From NCBI GenBank assembly GCA_965208745.1, contig CBDBPN010000004.1:3410001-3474000 (forward strand): DNA of 64,000 bases, read 5' to 3'. Positions 17,833 to 26,994 of this stretch are shown here, in pieces. Every line of letters starts with the position of its first letter. Position 1 is the stretch's first letter. The translations under genes and the position numbers were made by a program. A model generated the notes under the pieces. It was not told the DNA's origin. It ran no database searches and saw nothing but the letters and a program-made list of their open reading frames with translations. This DNA is from VXNE01 sp965208745. GTDB taxonomy: Bacteria; Pseudomonadota; Gammaproteobacteria; Pseudomonadales; Azotimanducaceae.

Positions 17833-18349
17833 TCAAATCTCGCCCAGCTCGTCCTGGTCGGCTTCCGGTGCCGGTAGCGTAACCCGGACGGCCGAGCGGA
17901 CGTGGGTCACGTTCGGCACGACGGCCTCGGCGTCGTCGCCGACGGCGAGAACGGTGCCGAGGGCGTCCACGCTCTTCACCGTGCCCTCGAACTCCCCGGC
18001 GGCGATGTGCGTTCCCACGGGGTGGGTGTCCCGCAGGTACGCTCCCGCCAGCAGGTTGCCGGCGACTTCCCGGGCGCCAAGGCCAAATGCCGGGGCTGCG
18101 CCAACGCCCGCCGCCGTGACGAGGACGCCGATGACGAGGACGCCGATGACGATGGTTGAGGAGCTGCGTCTCGACTTCCAGTTGCCCGATGGCGAGTGCG
18201 CCGGCGATCACCGCGAGCAGCACGTAGGTTGCCCGGCCGAGCAGCCCTGCGTAGCGCGAGTCCAACGACTCCGCACCGAGACGAACCGCATCGCGGGCAA
18301 ACGTTGCCGCGAACAGTCCGACCGCGAGGATGAACACGGCGCCGAGCAC
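17833..18349 (-). pseudogene. MscS-like channel gene, frameshifted and 5' truncated
   Basis: Second, paralogous MscS-like gene. The upstream part reads RVLGAVFILAVGLFAATFARD and on to QLEVETQLL, then the frame changes near 18155-18165 into TIVIGVLVIGVLVTAAGVG, ending in a beta-domain segment (HIAAGEFEGTVKSVDALGTVLAV) and stop at 17833. A tandem duplication of the 15-mer GACGAGGACGCCGAT (18118-18132 and 18133-18147) lies in the pore-helix coding part close to the shift. The 5' end is fused to an unrelated desuccinylase-like fragment. Either a decayed gene or partly a base-calling error; with the missing 5' end, decay is favoured. Confidence 0.7.
18118..18147. repeat. Tandem 15-bp duplication
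   Basis: GACGAGGACGCCGAT occurs twice in direct tandem. Read on the minus strand in the original frame it duplicates the five residues IGVLV in the pore helix of the MscS-like remnant. It keeps frame by itself, so it does not cause the nearby frameshift. Confidence 0.85.
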
Positions 18350-18359
18350 GCGCGGGTAG

Positions 18360-18867
18360 GTACTGGTTCACGCAGATGACGATGCTCTCGAACGGCGCGG
18401 GGAGCACCGTGTCGTCGGACGAGAAGGGCGCGGACACGACGCCGAGCGTGTCTCCTTCCTGCACGTGCGCTCCGAGCCGGGCCAGCGGCCGGAACATGCC
18501 GTCCGCCGACGACCGGAACCAGCTCGTGGCGTTCGCCACGTAGGGCTCCGCGCGTACCGTGCGGGTGCGGCGTTTCGGCAGCGTCTCGAGTGTGCGCATG
18601 ACGTTCACTACGCCCCGTACGCCGGCGACAATCGCCTTCTCGTCCAGCCGGAGCGCTTCGCCGTGCTCGTAGGTGATCACCGGGATGCCGATCCTGCCGG
18701 CTTCCGCGCGCAGGCTGCGGTCGATCAGGCCGGAGTTGACGATGACCGGGATGCCGAACCCCCGCGCCATCTCCTCGACCCCGGGCTGGTCGAGGGCGGC
18801 CCGGACCTGGGGCAGGTTGTCCCGGTTCACGGACGCGGTGTGCAGGTCGATGACGTGACGCGCCAGC
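18360..18867 (-). pseudogene. Succinylglutamate desuccinylase / aspartoacylase-like (AstE/AspA) fragment
   Basis: In a frame different from korB, the minus strand encodes HVIDLHTASVNRDNLPQVRA, then FGIPVIVNSGLIDRSLRAEA, ITYEHGEALRLDE and a C-terminal beta part GDTLGVVSAPFSSDD. This is the zinc-carboxypeptidase-like AstE/AspA family, but the N-terminal catalytic zinc motif is absent and the end runs directly into an MscS-like sequence. About 170 residues remain of the usual about 330. Both edges are abrupt, so this is a fragment left by deletion or rearrangement. No start codon with a ribosome site is seen. Confidence 0.75.
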
Positions 18868-19843
18868 TTCCCTCGTAAAGCACCTTCCCGAAGGCTTCCC
18901 GCGTCAGCGGGCGGTAAGGCACGTGCTGCTCGAGCGCCGTCGTGTAGTCGGTGCGCTCGGCGCAGTAGAAGATGCCGAGCGGTTTCGGCAGAGCCGGGTC
19001 GTCGACTCTCGCGAGCGCGGCGGCCAGCGCCGGATTGGTCTCGTCGTGCAGGCTCGCCTCCGACGGCTCCGACGTGACGCGGAACGTGCCCCGCTCGGCC
19101 TCGTACATCAGGCCCTTGTCCGCCGCCGCGCCGAACACCATGGGTTCGCCGTGTCGCACGATGACGGTGGCTTCGGCGCGGTTCTTCTTGCGGGCGAGGT
19201 CGCCGAACGCGTTGTCGTTGTAGACGATGCAGTTCTGGAGGATTTCCACCAGCGTGGCGCCCGGGTGCGCGTGGGCGCGCAGCAGCACGTCGGGGAGGTG
19301 GTCCTGCAGCATGTCGGCGGTCCGTGCGACGAACCCTCCGCCGGCGGCGAGGGCGAGCGCGGTCGCGTTGACCGGCATGTCGAACGTGCCGCCAGGCGTG
19401 GAGGGCGAACGCGTGCCGGGCAGTGACGCCGGTGAGAACTGACCCTTCGTCAGGCCGTAGATCGCGTTGTTGAACAGCAGCAGGTTGATGTCGACGTTGC
19501 GCCGCAGGGCGTGGAGCACGTGGTTGCCGCCGATGGCCAGGAAGTCGCCGTCGCCGCCCACCACCCAGACGTCGAGGTCCGGGTTCGCGAGCTTGATGCC
19601 GGTCGCCAGCGACGGGGCGCGGCCGTGTATGGAGTGGATGCCGTAGGTCTCGACGTAGTACGGGAACCGCGCGGCGCAGCCGATGCCGGAGACGAAGACG
19701 ACGGAGTCGGGGTCTGTACCCACCTCGGCGAGCACCTTGCGCACCGACTTCAGGATCGCGTAGTCGCCGCAGCCCGGACACCAGCGGACCTCCTGGTCGG
19801 TCTCGAAGTCGCGTGCGGTGAGTTCGATCAGTCGTTCGGCCAA
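18827..19843 (-). CDS. korB: 2-oxoacid:ferredoxin oxidoreductase subunit beta
   Basis: Thiamine-diphosphate-binding subunit of a ferredoxin-dependent 2-oxoacid (probably 2-oxoglutarate) oxidoreductase. The N-terminus carries the family motif WCPGCGDYAI (about residues 22-31) and the TPP/Mg-binding GGDGDFLAIGGNH (about 95-107), followed by NNAIYGLTKGQFSP. The 338-residue length is normal; its last about 10 codons (after EGSW) read into the AstE-like fragment and look foreign, so the 3' end may have been replaced at a rearrangement junction near 18865 without loss of the domain. It lies 10 bp after korA. Confidence 0.92.
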   Translation of the reverse strand: MAERLIELTARDFETDQEVRWCPGCGDYAILKSVRKVLAEVGTDPDSVVFVSGIGCAARFPYYVETYGIHSIHGRAPSLATGIKLANPDLDVWVVGGDGDFLAIGGNHVLHALRRNVDINLLLFNNAIYGLTKGQFSPASLPGTRSPSTPGGTFDMPVNATALALAAGGGFVARTADMLQDHLPDVLLRAHAHPGATLVEILQNCIVYNDNAFGDLARKKNRAEATVIVRHGEPMVFGAAADKGLMYEAERGTFRVTSEPSEASLHDETNPALAAALARVDDPALPKPLGIFYCAERTDYTTALEQHVPYRPLTREAFGKVLYEGSWRVTSSTCTPRP

Positions 19844-19853
19844 GTCGGGATCC

Positions 19854-21779
19854 TCAGGCGGTCTTTCCTGCGGAACCGGTGACCGTCCGCAGGCCGTGGC
19901 CGGGCCGGTCCTGGTTGCTCTCCAGGCAGCCCCGCAACGCCGCTTCCAGGTCGGAGACCCGGAAGGGCAGTCCGTTGACCTGCGTGATGCTCTGGGCGTC
20001 GACGAGGAACTCGCTGCGGATCAGCCGCACGAGTTGGCCCTTGTTCAGTTCCGCGACGGCGACATGGGAGAAGCGCGCCAGGATGGCGCCCAGGTTGGGC
20101 GGCAGGGGGCACAGTTGACGCAGGTGCAGATGACCCACGGCGAGCCCGGCGCGGTTCAACCGCGCTACCGCCTCCTCGATGGCGCCGTAGGTGCTGCCCC
20201 AGCCCAGGACCACCAGGTCGCCCCGGGCGGCGCCGCTGTCGATGTCGTGCTGGAGCCCGTCCAGGGCGACGCGGGCGACCTTCTCGGCGCGCAGGTCGGT
20301 CATGCGCTGGTGATTCTCGGGGTCGTAGGAGATTTCCCCGGTACCGCTCGCCCGCTCGATTCCGCCCACCCGGTGGGCGAGTCCGGGCGTGCCGGGTGTC
20401 GCCCACGGTCGGGCAAGCGTTTCCGGGTCCCGGGAGAAGGGCTCGAATCCCTCGGGGTCCGTGCGGAAGGTCGGGGCGATGGACGGCAGCGTGTCCACAT
20501 CGGGCAGCTCCCAGGGCTGCGCCGCGTTGGCGATGTACGCGTCGGACAGGATCATCACCGGGGTCATGTGATCGGTCGCGATACGGGCCGCCTCGATGAC
20601 GATGTCGAAACACTCCGAAGGCGTGGCAGGCGCGAGCACGGGGAGGGGCGCCTCTCCGTGACGCCCGTACAGGGCGAGATTGAGGTCCGCCTGCTCGGGC
20701 TTGGTGGGCATCCCCGTCGATGGGCCGGCGCGCTGCACGTCGATCGCCAACAGCGGCAGTTCGGCCGCCACGGCCAGGCCGAGTGTCTCCGACTTGAGCG
20801 CGATGCCCGGACCGGAACTGGTGCTGACGCCGAGCCCGCCTGCGTAGGAGGCGCCGAGCGCCGCGGTGGCCGCCGCGATCTCGTCCTCGGCCTGGAAGGT
20901 CACGATGCCCTGACCCTTGAGGGAGGCGAGGAAGTGGAGCAGCGCGGAGGCCGGCGTGATCGGGTAGGAACAGTACGTGATCTTGAGACCCGAAAGCGCC
21001 GCCACCGCGGCGAGGCCGAGGCCCATCGCGTCGGTGCCCGTGATCGTGCGGAAGAGCCCGTGATGGAGTTCGCCGCGGGCGCCGAGCGCCGCATCGCCGG
21101 CGTCGAGTTCCATGGTCTCGCCGTACGCGTGTCCGGCGTTCAGGGCGGCGACGTTGGAGGCCACCACGTCGGGCGCCGCGGCGAACTTCTGCGTGATCCA
21201 GTCGATCGCCGGCTCCCGGCGACCGCCGAACAGCCAGAAGCAGAGCCCCAGGGCCCAGAAATTCTTGGCGCGTCCCGCCTGTTTCGCGCCGACTCCGGTG
21301 GACGCCACCGCCTCCGCGGAGAGGCGGGTCATGTTGATGCGGATCAGCCGGTAACCGGTCAACGACCCGTCTTCGAGCGGGTTCTCCGCATAGCCTGCGC
21401 GCTTCAGGTTCCGGTCCGTGAAGGCGCCCTCGCCTGCCACGATCAGGCCGCCGGGCTTGAGCGTGTGCAGGTTGGTCTTGAGCGCGGCGGGATTGAAAGC
21501 GAACAGCACGTCGGCCTCGTCTCCCGGCGTCAGGACCCCGTCCCCGCCGAACTGGATCTGGAACGCGGAGACGCCGAAGGTCGAGCCGGCCGGCGCCCGG
21601 ATCTCGGCCGGGAAGTCCGGCAGGGTCAGGAGGTCGTGGTGTTCGAGCGCCACGGCCTTCGAGAACTCGCCGCCGAGCAGCTGGATGCCGTCGCCCGAGT
21701 CCCCGGCGAAGCGCACGACCGTGCGCGGCCCGGGCTCGGCCTTGCCGGTCATCGAACGCAGGCGGTGCTCGGGGTTCAT
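19854..21779 (-). CDS. korA: 2-oxoacid:ferredoxin oxidoreductase subunit alpha (gamma-alpha fusion)
   Basis: Large subunit of the same enzyme; oxidative decarboxylation of 2-oxoglutarate to succinyl-CoA with reduction of ferredoxin. The 641-residue chain is a fusion: residues about 20-195 are the gamma (catalytic) domain starting FAGDSGDGIQLLGGEFSKA, and about 215-600 the pyrimidine-binding alpha domain with CSYPITPASALLHFLA, FQAEDEIAAATAALGASYAG and SSGPGIALKSE. Such two-subunit KorAB is common in aerobic and microaerophilic bacteria as a bypass of 2-oxoglutarate dehydrogenase. First ATG at 21779 is used; ATG 21752 is an alternative. It heads the operon with korB 10 bp downstream. Confidence 0.93.
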   Translation of the reverse strand: MNPEHRLRSMTGKAEPGPRTVVRFAGDSGDGIQLLGGEFSKAVALEHHDLLTLPDFPAEIRAPAGSTFGVSAFQIQFGGDGVLTPGDEADVLFAFNPAALKTNLHTLKPGGLIVAGEGAFTDRNLKRAGYAENPLEDGSLTGYRLIRINMTRLSAEAVASTGVGAKQAGRAKNFWALGLCFWLFGGRREPAIDWITQKFAAAPDVVASNVAALNAGHAYGETMELDAGDAALGARGELHHGLFRTITGTDAMGLGLAAVAALSGLKITYCSYPITPASALLHFLASLKGQGIVTFQAEDEIAAATAALGASYAGGLGVSTSSGPGIALKSETLGLAVAAELPLLAIDVQRAGPSTGMPTKPEQADLNLALYGRHGEAPLPVLAPATPSECFDIVIEAARIATDHMTPVMILSDAYIANAAQPWELPDVDTLPSIAPTFRTDPEGFEPFSRDPETLARPWATPGTPGLAHRVGGIERASGTGEISYDPENHQRMTDLRAEKVARVALDGLQHDIDSGAARGDLVVLGWGSTYGAIEEAVARLNRAGLAVGHLHLRQLCPLPPNLGAILARFSHVAVAELNKGQLVRLIRSEFLVDAQSITQVNGLPFRVSDLEAALRGCLESNQDRPGHGLRTVTGSAGKTA

Positions 21780-21907
21780 TGCGCGTCGGGGGGTCTCGAG
21801 GGCGCGTTGGGCGGCGCCGCGTGCGGGGCGCGTAACCTAGCAGAATTGAAGGGAAGTCTCCAAGCCGGGGAGCGACCGATTCGGCAGAAGCATATAGCCC
21901 GCCGCGG

Positions 21908-22246
21908 TTACCTCGGGCGTTTGCCGAGGCGCGCTTCCAGCCGCGTCATCCAGGCATGGATGTGATGTCGGGTCCACGGGATGTCGAGCGCGATGAAGGC
22001 AACCCCCAGGGGCAGCATCCAGAAGCCGACGACGGGGAGAAACCCGAACACGCCGCCGACCATCAGGAGTACTCCGACGAGGCTGCGGATGCCGACCGGA
22101 ACGTGGCGTTCCCCCCACTGGAGCGTGCGCAGGGTCGTCTTCGCGATGCGGCGCCGAAGGGAACCCCGTGGAAGCGTGGCCGGCTCCGCGGCGCCGTCGT
22201 GCGGCGCGCCGTCGATCGGGGCCGACCCGTCGGGCCGTCGTGCCAC
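21908..22246 (-). CDS. Small membrane protein of unknown function
   Basis: A 112-residue protein with a charged N-terminus, then two closely spaced hydrophobic helices (about 53-72 VGIRSLVGVLLMVGGVFGF and 74-92 VVGFWMLPLGVAFIALDIPW) and a basic tail. The FLPVVGFWMLPLGVAFIALDIP text is typical of a widespread small membrane family without assigned function. It follows the MBL-fold gene on the same strand (12 bp after it) and is probably co-transcribed. No function proposed. Confidence 0.7.
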   Translation of the reverse strand: MARRPDGSAPIDGAPHDGAAEPATLPRGSLRRRIAKTTLRTLQWGERHVPVGIRSLVGVLLMVGGVFGFLPVVGFWMLPLGVAFIALDIPWTRHHIHAWMTRLEARLGKRPR

Positions 22247-22258
22247 CGGAGGGTCCTG

Positions 22259-23392
22259 TCAGACCATCATCGGCCGGTCGTCGGGCGCGTCGTGCTGGTC
22301 GGGGTGCGCGCGCCGGGCGAGGTCCGGGTCGATCGAGAGGAAGCGATAGCGCCCGTCCTCGTGCAGCGTGCGCTCGAGGCGGTTGCGGTGCATCAGGAGG
22401 TGGCAGTGCGCGATGGCCTCGCCGAGGGCCATCATCGTCTGGCGCGCGTCGAGTTCGCGGGCGAAGAGCACGGGGAGGAGGTCCTTGGCCACCTGCGGCT
22501 CGACACAGCTCTCCTCGATGGCCAGCAGCCGGTCCTCGTGGTGGCTGATGAGTTGCCGGAGGCGTTCCCGCACGCCCCGGAAAGGCAGGTTGTGGGCCGG
22601 CAGCACCAGCGTGTCCGGGGGCGTGTCCAGGAACTTGTCGTGCGACTCCATCCAGAACTGCAGCGGGTTCGCCTCGGGTTCGGTCGGGTGCACGCTCACG
22701 TTGGAGGTGATGATCGGCAGGATCTGGTCCCCCGAGATCATGATGCCGAGGGCCTTGCAGTGCAGGCACGCGTGCTCCGGCGAGTGCCCGGACCCCACGA
22801 CGACCTGCCAGTCATGGTGGCCGATGGAGAGCACGTCGCCGTCCTGCAGCCGGTGGTAGCCCATGGGCATCTCCGGCATCGACATGCCCTCGCTCGAGCG
22901 CCGGGACCACATGACCGCGAGCTGCTCGAGGTAGTCGCGCGGCATGCCGTAGCGTTCGTAGAACACCGCGCCCTGCCAGCTCGAGTGGGAACCGCCGCCG
23001 AAACTCCCGCCGGACGAGTAGGCGCGCGCCTGGTAGTACTCGGTGCGGGTCATGTAGAGCGGACAGCGGAAGCGTTCGGTGATGTTGCCCGCCTGCCCGA
23101 TGTGGTCCGGGTGCATGTGCGTGCAGATGACGCCCAGGACGGGGCGTCCGCCGAGTTCCTCGGTGAAGATATCGTCCCACAGTTCGGCGGTCCGTGCCGT
23201 GCCGAGCCCCGTGTCCACGACGTACCACCCGCCCTCGTCCTCGAGCAGGTAGAGGTTGATGTGGTTCAGGGAGCCGCCCATCGGCATGGTCAGCCAGCGG
23301 ACGCCGTCGGCGACTGCCACGGTCGTCCCCGGGGCGGGGTGCGTGTCGTACGGGTAGATCAGTTCGCGTTGCATCGCTTCGATTATAGCCAC
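22259..23392 (-). CDS. MBL-fold metallo-hydrolase
   Basis: Metallo-beta-lactamase-fold hydrolase with the zinc-binding THMHPDH at residues 91-97, a later metal His in GSGHSPEHACLHC (about 213-225), SGDQIL (about 232-237) and AHNLPF near residue 270. The C-terminal about 90 residues form the winged-helix-like extension seen in LACTB2/glyoxalase-II-like relatives, with unusually many His. It may act on thioesters, lactones or phosphoesters. ATG at 23392 overlaps little; an ATG six codons later (23374) fits homologues equally. It lies just downstream of the DUF5916 gene on the same strand. Confidence 0.85.
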   Translation of the reverse strand: MAIIEAMQRELIYPYDTHPAPGTTVAVADGVRWLTMPMGGSLNHINLYLLEDEGGWYVVDTGLGTARTAELWDDIFTEELGGRPVLGVICTHMHPDHIGQAGNITERFRCPLYMTRTEYYQARAYSSGGSFGGGSHSSWQGAVFYERYGMPRDYLEQLAVMWSRRSSEGMSMPEMPMGYHRLQDGDVLSIGHHDWQVVVGSGHSPEHACLHCKALGIMISGDQILPIITSNVSVHPTEPEANPLQFWMESHDKFLDTPPDTLVLPAHNLPFRGVRERLRQLISHHEDRLLAIEESCVEPQVAKDLLPVLFARELDARQTMMALGEAIAHCHLLMHRNRLERTLHEDGRYRFLSIDPDLARRAHPDQHDAPDDRPMMV

Positions 23393-23405
23393 GGGCCGAT
23401 GGTGG

Positions 23406-25586
23406 TCAGAACACGTCGAATATGTAGCTGTACTTCAGGATGACCTCGCGCTGCCGTTGACTCCCGGCGAACCCGCTGCGCCCGAAGACGCGCTCGGTTT
23501 CCGTCTCGTTGTACACGAGGTAGAGGCCGGCGCTGGCGGACTGGAGCCACGCGAACCGGACGTTCGTGGCGAGCACGTCGTCCTGGGCGTTGTGCTGCAC
23601 GAGGGCCTGCAGGGAGATCTTCGGCGTGAACGAATAGCTGACGCGGAGCTGCGAGAGCGTGACGTCGAAGTCGCCTCCGGGGAGCCGGTAGTCGGAGTGC
23701 TGCACCGACAGCGCTGCGCCGAGCGCGTCGCCGCCCCGGTAGTTCAGCGAACTGCTGACGGTGACCTGCTCCCCGCCGAAGGCCCCCCCGGCGCGGATGA
23801 AGGTGTTGCTGTAGAAGCGCCTGCCGGGGTTCGTGTTGACGCCGGTCATCAACTCCTTGTGCTTGTAGCGCCCGACCGGCACGGTGACCCCACGCGCGAT
23901 CTCGAAGGGCTCGCGGACCCCTTCCTCCGTCCAGTTCACCGCGGTGAACGCAAAGATGCCGTTTTTCCATTGCCAGAGGTTGTCGAGGTGCAGGTAGCCG
24001 GTCTCCAGGTACCCGTCGGACTTGGTGAAGCGCCGGTAGGTCACGTGCGGAACCATCTGGAGCAACCCCCACAAGGAGCGAGGCCGGACTCGGCGGCCGA
24101 GGTAGCCTTCGACCTTCCGGTAGTCGCGGCGCGCCAGGAACCCCACTTCCGGGTTGAAGCCCCGGCCGACCTCGGTCACGCTGCCCCGAGCCGTCCACGT
24201 CACGGATTCGTAGTTGCCGGCGAACCGAAACGCCCGGTCTTCGTCGTCGATCCCGGGCGTGTCGGTCTGCGCGACGAACGCCTCGATCCGGCCGACCGCG
24301 CCGATGCCCCAGCGGCCGTCGACCGCGTAGGTCCGGTGGTCGTGGTCCGGATTGTCCCGGCCCACCACGAGCAGCCCGGCGGCGGAGCGCTCGCCCAGGC
24401 TCTGCCGCATGCGCACCACCGAGAAATCGTCCGCGGGCATCCCGCCGAGTTCGCCGGCGCGCATGCGGAGTACCCCGATGTTGGTCGAACCCACCTTGCC
24501 GGAGAGCCGCGCGCCCGCGTCGACGGGCAGCCGCTGTCCGTTGCGGCCGATGCCGATGCGCCGGCTGAAGAAGAGCTCCACCTCGGAAGGCTCGCCCACG
24601 GTGAACAGCCCGGCGTTCTCTAGGAAGAACGGGCGCTTCTCGGGGAAGAAGAGGCTGAACCGGTCCAGGTTGACCTGCTGTTCGTCCGCCTCCACCTGCG
24701 CGAAGTCGGTGTTGTAGGTCAGGTCGAGGGTCAGGCTCGGGGTGATCGAGTACTTCAGGTCGACGCCGAGCTCCTGCTCGTCGCCGTGCGCGTCGCCATG
24801 ATCGATCCTCCTGCCCAGGGCGTAGGGCGTGACGGCAAGGCTCCGGTGCGCGGGCACGGCGATGCCTTCGACGGTCCCCGCCAGTGCGATCCGCTCCAGC
24901 CCGAACTGGTGGGGCAGGGGCGCCCAGAAGGCGATCTCGTTGTGCCTGCGGATCACGCGCTCGAAGTTGACGCCCCAGCTCTGCACGTCGCCGTCGCCGT
25001 ACCGCAGCGACGAGAAGGGGATGGCCATCTCGGCGCTCCAGCCGGTCTCGGACACGCGGGCGCGCACGTCCCAGACGGCGTCCCAGTCCTGGTTGAAGCC
25101 GGGCATGGAGCGGAAGGTGCGCGTGCCCTCGAAGTCGATCTGCGCGTCGTACTGGACGCCGGCGGGATTGGTGCCGAACACGAAGCCGGTCTGGCGGTCG
25201 AGGAACGTGTCGAACACCAGGCGGAAGCTGTCGGCGTCGTCGAGCCCCGAGTCGCGCCGGGTGTCCGACACCACGATGGCTTCCGGGCTGCGGTCGTGGC
25301 ACACGACTCCGACGTACAGCACGTCGTCCGTGAAGCCGAGGAACACCTCCGTCCGCTCCGAGGCCGGCGCGCCGGCCCGGGGCTGGATCTGCACGAAGCC
25401 CGTGAGCGGCTCGACGGTGCGCCACGCGTCGTCGGCGAGCACGACCCCGTCGAGGACGGGGGCCTGCTCGAGCGGATGGGCGCGGCCGGTCGGCGCTCCC
25501 TGGGCGCCGAGGCCGCCGAGGACGACGAGGACGACGAGGAGTACGAGGAAACGAATCGGAAGTGCCCAGGGATGGAAACGAGGCAT
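23406..25586 (-). CDS. DUF5916 outer-membrane beta-barrel protein with CBM9-like domain
   Basis: Exported protein of about 726 residues. After a signal peptide (PRFHPWALPIRFLVLLVVLV and LGGLGAQG) comes a carbohydrate-binding-family-9-like domain (about 35-215; LDGVVLADDAW, VGVVCHDRSPEAI, AEMAIPFSSLRYGDG), then the DUF5916 beta barrel, whose start is marked by FPEKRPFFLENAGLF (about residue 315) and which ends in an aromatic KYSYIFDVF, the usual outer-membrane signature. The ATG at 25586 is chosen because it starts the signal peptide; the open frame upstream overlaps the divergent esterase. Related proteins are often beside hydrolases or TonB receptors; the transported or bound ligand is unknown. 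Confidence 0.85.
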   Translation of the reverse strand: MPRFHPWALPIRFLVLLVVLVVLGGLGAQGAPTGRAHPLEQAPVLDGVVLADDAWRTVEPLTGFVQIQPRAGAPASERTEVFLGFTDDVLYVGVVCHDRSPEAIVVSDTRRDSGLDDADSFRLVFDTFLDRQTGFVFGTNPAGVQYDAQIDFEGTRTFRSMPGFNQDWDAVWDVRARVSETGWSAEMAIPFSSLRYGDGDVQSWGVNFERVIRRHNEIAFWAPLPHQFGLERIALAGTVEGIAVPAHRSLAVTPYALGRRIDHGDAHGDEQELGVDLKYSITPSLTLDLTYNTDFAQVEADEQQVNLDRFSLFFPEKRPFFLENAGLFTVGEPSEVELFFSRRIGIGRNGQRLPVDAGARLSGKVGSTNIGVLRMRAGELGGMPADDFSVVRMRQSLGERSAAGLLVVGRDNPDHDHRTYAVDGRWGIGAVGRIEAFVAQTDTPGIDDEDRAFRFAGNYESVTWTARGSVTEVGRGFNPEVGFLARRDYRKVEGYLGRRVRPRSLWGLLQMVPHVTYRRFTKSDGYLETGYLHLDNLWQWKNGIFAFTAVNWTEEGVREPFEIARGVTVPVGRYKHKELMTGVNTNPGRRFYSNTFIRAGGAFGGEQVTVSSSLNYRGGDALGAALSVQHSDYRLPGGDFDVTLSQLRVSYSFTPKISLQALVQHNAQDDVLATNVRFAWLQSASAGLYLVYNETETERVFGRSGFAGSQRQREVILKYSYIFDVF

Positions 25587-25654
25587 TATAGGCGGTGCGC
25601 CGGCACGTCGCCGCGCCGCGGCGCGTATGCGGGCAGAGGAAAGGAGAGGCAACG

Positions 25655-26524
25655 ATGAGCAGGGCATACGGGCTGCACGGCACCGACTGTTTCGAGTTGG
25701 GGTCCGATCACGTGGGAGACCGGTTCGAGGTCTTCGTGGCGCATCCGGTGGATCTGCCGGGGATGCCGTTGTCGGGGCCGCCGCGCATCGTCTACTGCGT
25801 GGATGCGGAAGTGTACGGAGTCCAGCTCGTCGAGATCGCGCGTTACCTGACGGTGGACCCGAGCCGGAGCATCGAGCCGTTCCTGGTGGTCGGGATCGGT
25901 TACCCCGACGACGTTCGGGAGCGAACTCCGCCCATGCGGTTGCGCAACCGGGACCTCGTGACCCCGGGGACGCCGATCCCGGACTGGGTCGTCGAAGCCC
26001 TGGGCGGCGCCGGCCCGGAGCCCGCGTCGGACCGCTTCCTCGCGTTCATCGAGGAGGAGCTGGACCCGGTGATCCGGGAGCGATACGAGCACGATGCGGG
26101 CGCCACCGGATTCTGCGGGGATTCCTACGGCGGTCTGTTCGGCCTGTACACCCTCTTCCGGCAGAGTCCTCTCTTCACCCACTACCTGATCGGCAGCCCC
26201 GGGGCCGTGCTGGACGACGACCCGGTGTTCGCCGTGGAAGCCGCGCGGTTCGAGGCGGGCGCCGCGCTCAAGGGTCGGGCGTACTTCTCCATCGGCGAGC
26301 ACGAACAGGCGGATTCGGGGACGGCCTACGAGACGCTCGGCAAGAACTACCTGCGCCTCGCGGCCCTGCTTCGGGAACGGGCGTACCCGGACCTCGCCTG
26401 GACGGCCGAGATCATCCCCGGCGAGACCCACGCCTCCGTCATCCCGTTCGCGTTGTCGCGGGGCATGCGTTGGCTGTTCGAACAGGGCGGGTTGCCGCTT
26501 GCGCCGGTGCGGACGCTGGATTGA
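25655..26524 (+). CDS. Alpha/beta-hydrolase-fold esterase (esterase D / Fes-like)
   Basis: Predicted serine hydrolase of 289 residues. The nucleophile elbow GDSYGG is at residues 155-160 (Ser157), preceded by HDAGATGFC; an acidic residue in the GEHEQADSG region and the His in PGETHASVIP near the C-terminus complete the triad in this esterase-D-like fold, which covers siderophore esterases and S-formylglutathione-like enzymes. No signal peptide. The start ATG at 25655 is chosen because AAAGGAGAGGC lies just upstream. It is divergent from the DUF5916 gene with only 68 bp between them. Confidence 0.83.
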   Translation: MSRAYGLHGTDCFELGSDHVGDRFEVFVAHPVDLPGMPLSGPPRIVYCVDAEVYGVQLVEIARYLTVDPSRSIEPFLVVGIGYPDDVRERTPPMRLRNRDLVTPGTPIPDWVVEALGGAGPEPASDRFLAFIEEELDPVIRERYEHDAGATGFCGDSYGGLFGLYTLFRQSPLFTHYLIGSPGAVLDDDPVFAVEAARFEAGAALKGRAYFSIGEHEQADSGTAYETLGKNYLRLAALLRERAYPDLAWTAEIIPGETHASVIPFALSRGMRWLFEQGGLPLAPVRTLD

Positions 26525-26558
26525 GTCGCCTGCAGACGGGATCGGGTCGATACGGACC

Positions 26559-26765
26559 ATGAGCGAGGGATCTCGGAGACGTGCCGTTCGAAACTACCGC
26601 AGTCGCCTGGCGGAGCGAGGTCTGATGCGCTTCGAGGTCCTGGGGCGTCCGGCCGATCGTCCCCTGATCCGTGCACTGGCGAAGCGCCTCGGCGAAGACG
26701 AGCCGGAAGCCGATCGTCTGCGACGCTCCCTCAGTCGGAGCCTGTGGGCGACTTTCGCGTGGTAG
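26559..26765 (+). CDS. Small basic protein, possible DNA-binding antitoxin-like
   Basis: A 68-residue, Arg-rich protein: RRRAVRNYRSRLAERGLMRF followed by EVLGRPADRPLIRALAKRL and an acidic-then-basic helix. Very similar small proteins with a conserved YRxRLAExGL.RFEVLG core occur near toxin genes in many proteobacteria, so I suspect an antitoxin or repressor, but no partner toxin is adjacent here: the following 230 bp contain no recognisable gene. The ATG at 26559 starts the conserved core; it lies 34 bp after the esterase stop. Confidence 0.5.
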   Translation: MSEGSRRRAVRNYRSRLAERGLMRFEVLGRPADRPLIRALAKRLGEDEPEADRLRRSLSRSLWATFAW

Positions 26766-26994
26766 CGAAGGGGGAGATTCCGGGGGGAAACGCGTTTGAC
26801 GTTGAGGAAGAAGAGTCGGTTTCCCACGCTCTGCGGCGTTGATATCCCACACGTTGCGGGGCGCATCGCCCCTTCGGATCTCGTTGACCCATCCGCATGA
26901 TCGACGTTCCCAACCAGTTGGGAGCACCGCCGCGCCGTGTTACCGTCCCGCCGACCGCGACGCGGCAAGTCGCCCCACCGCACAGGCGCCGCAG

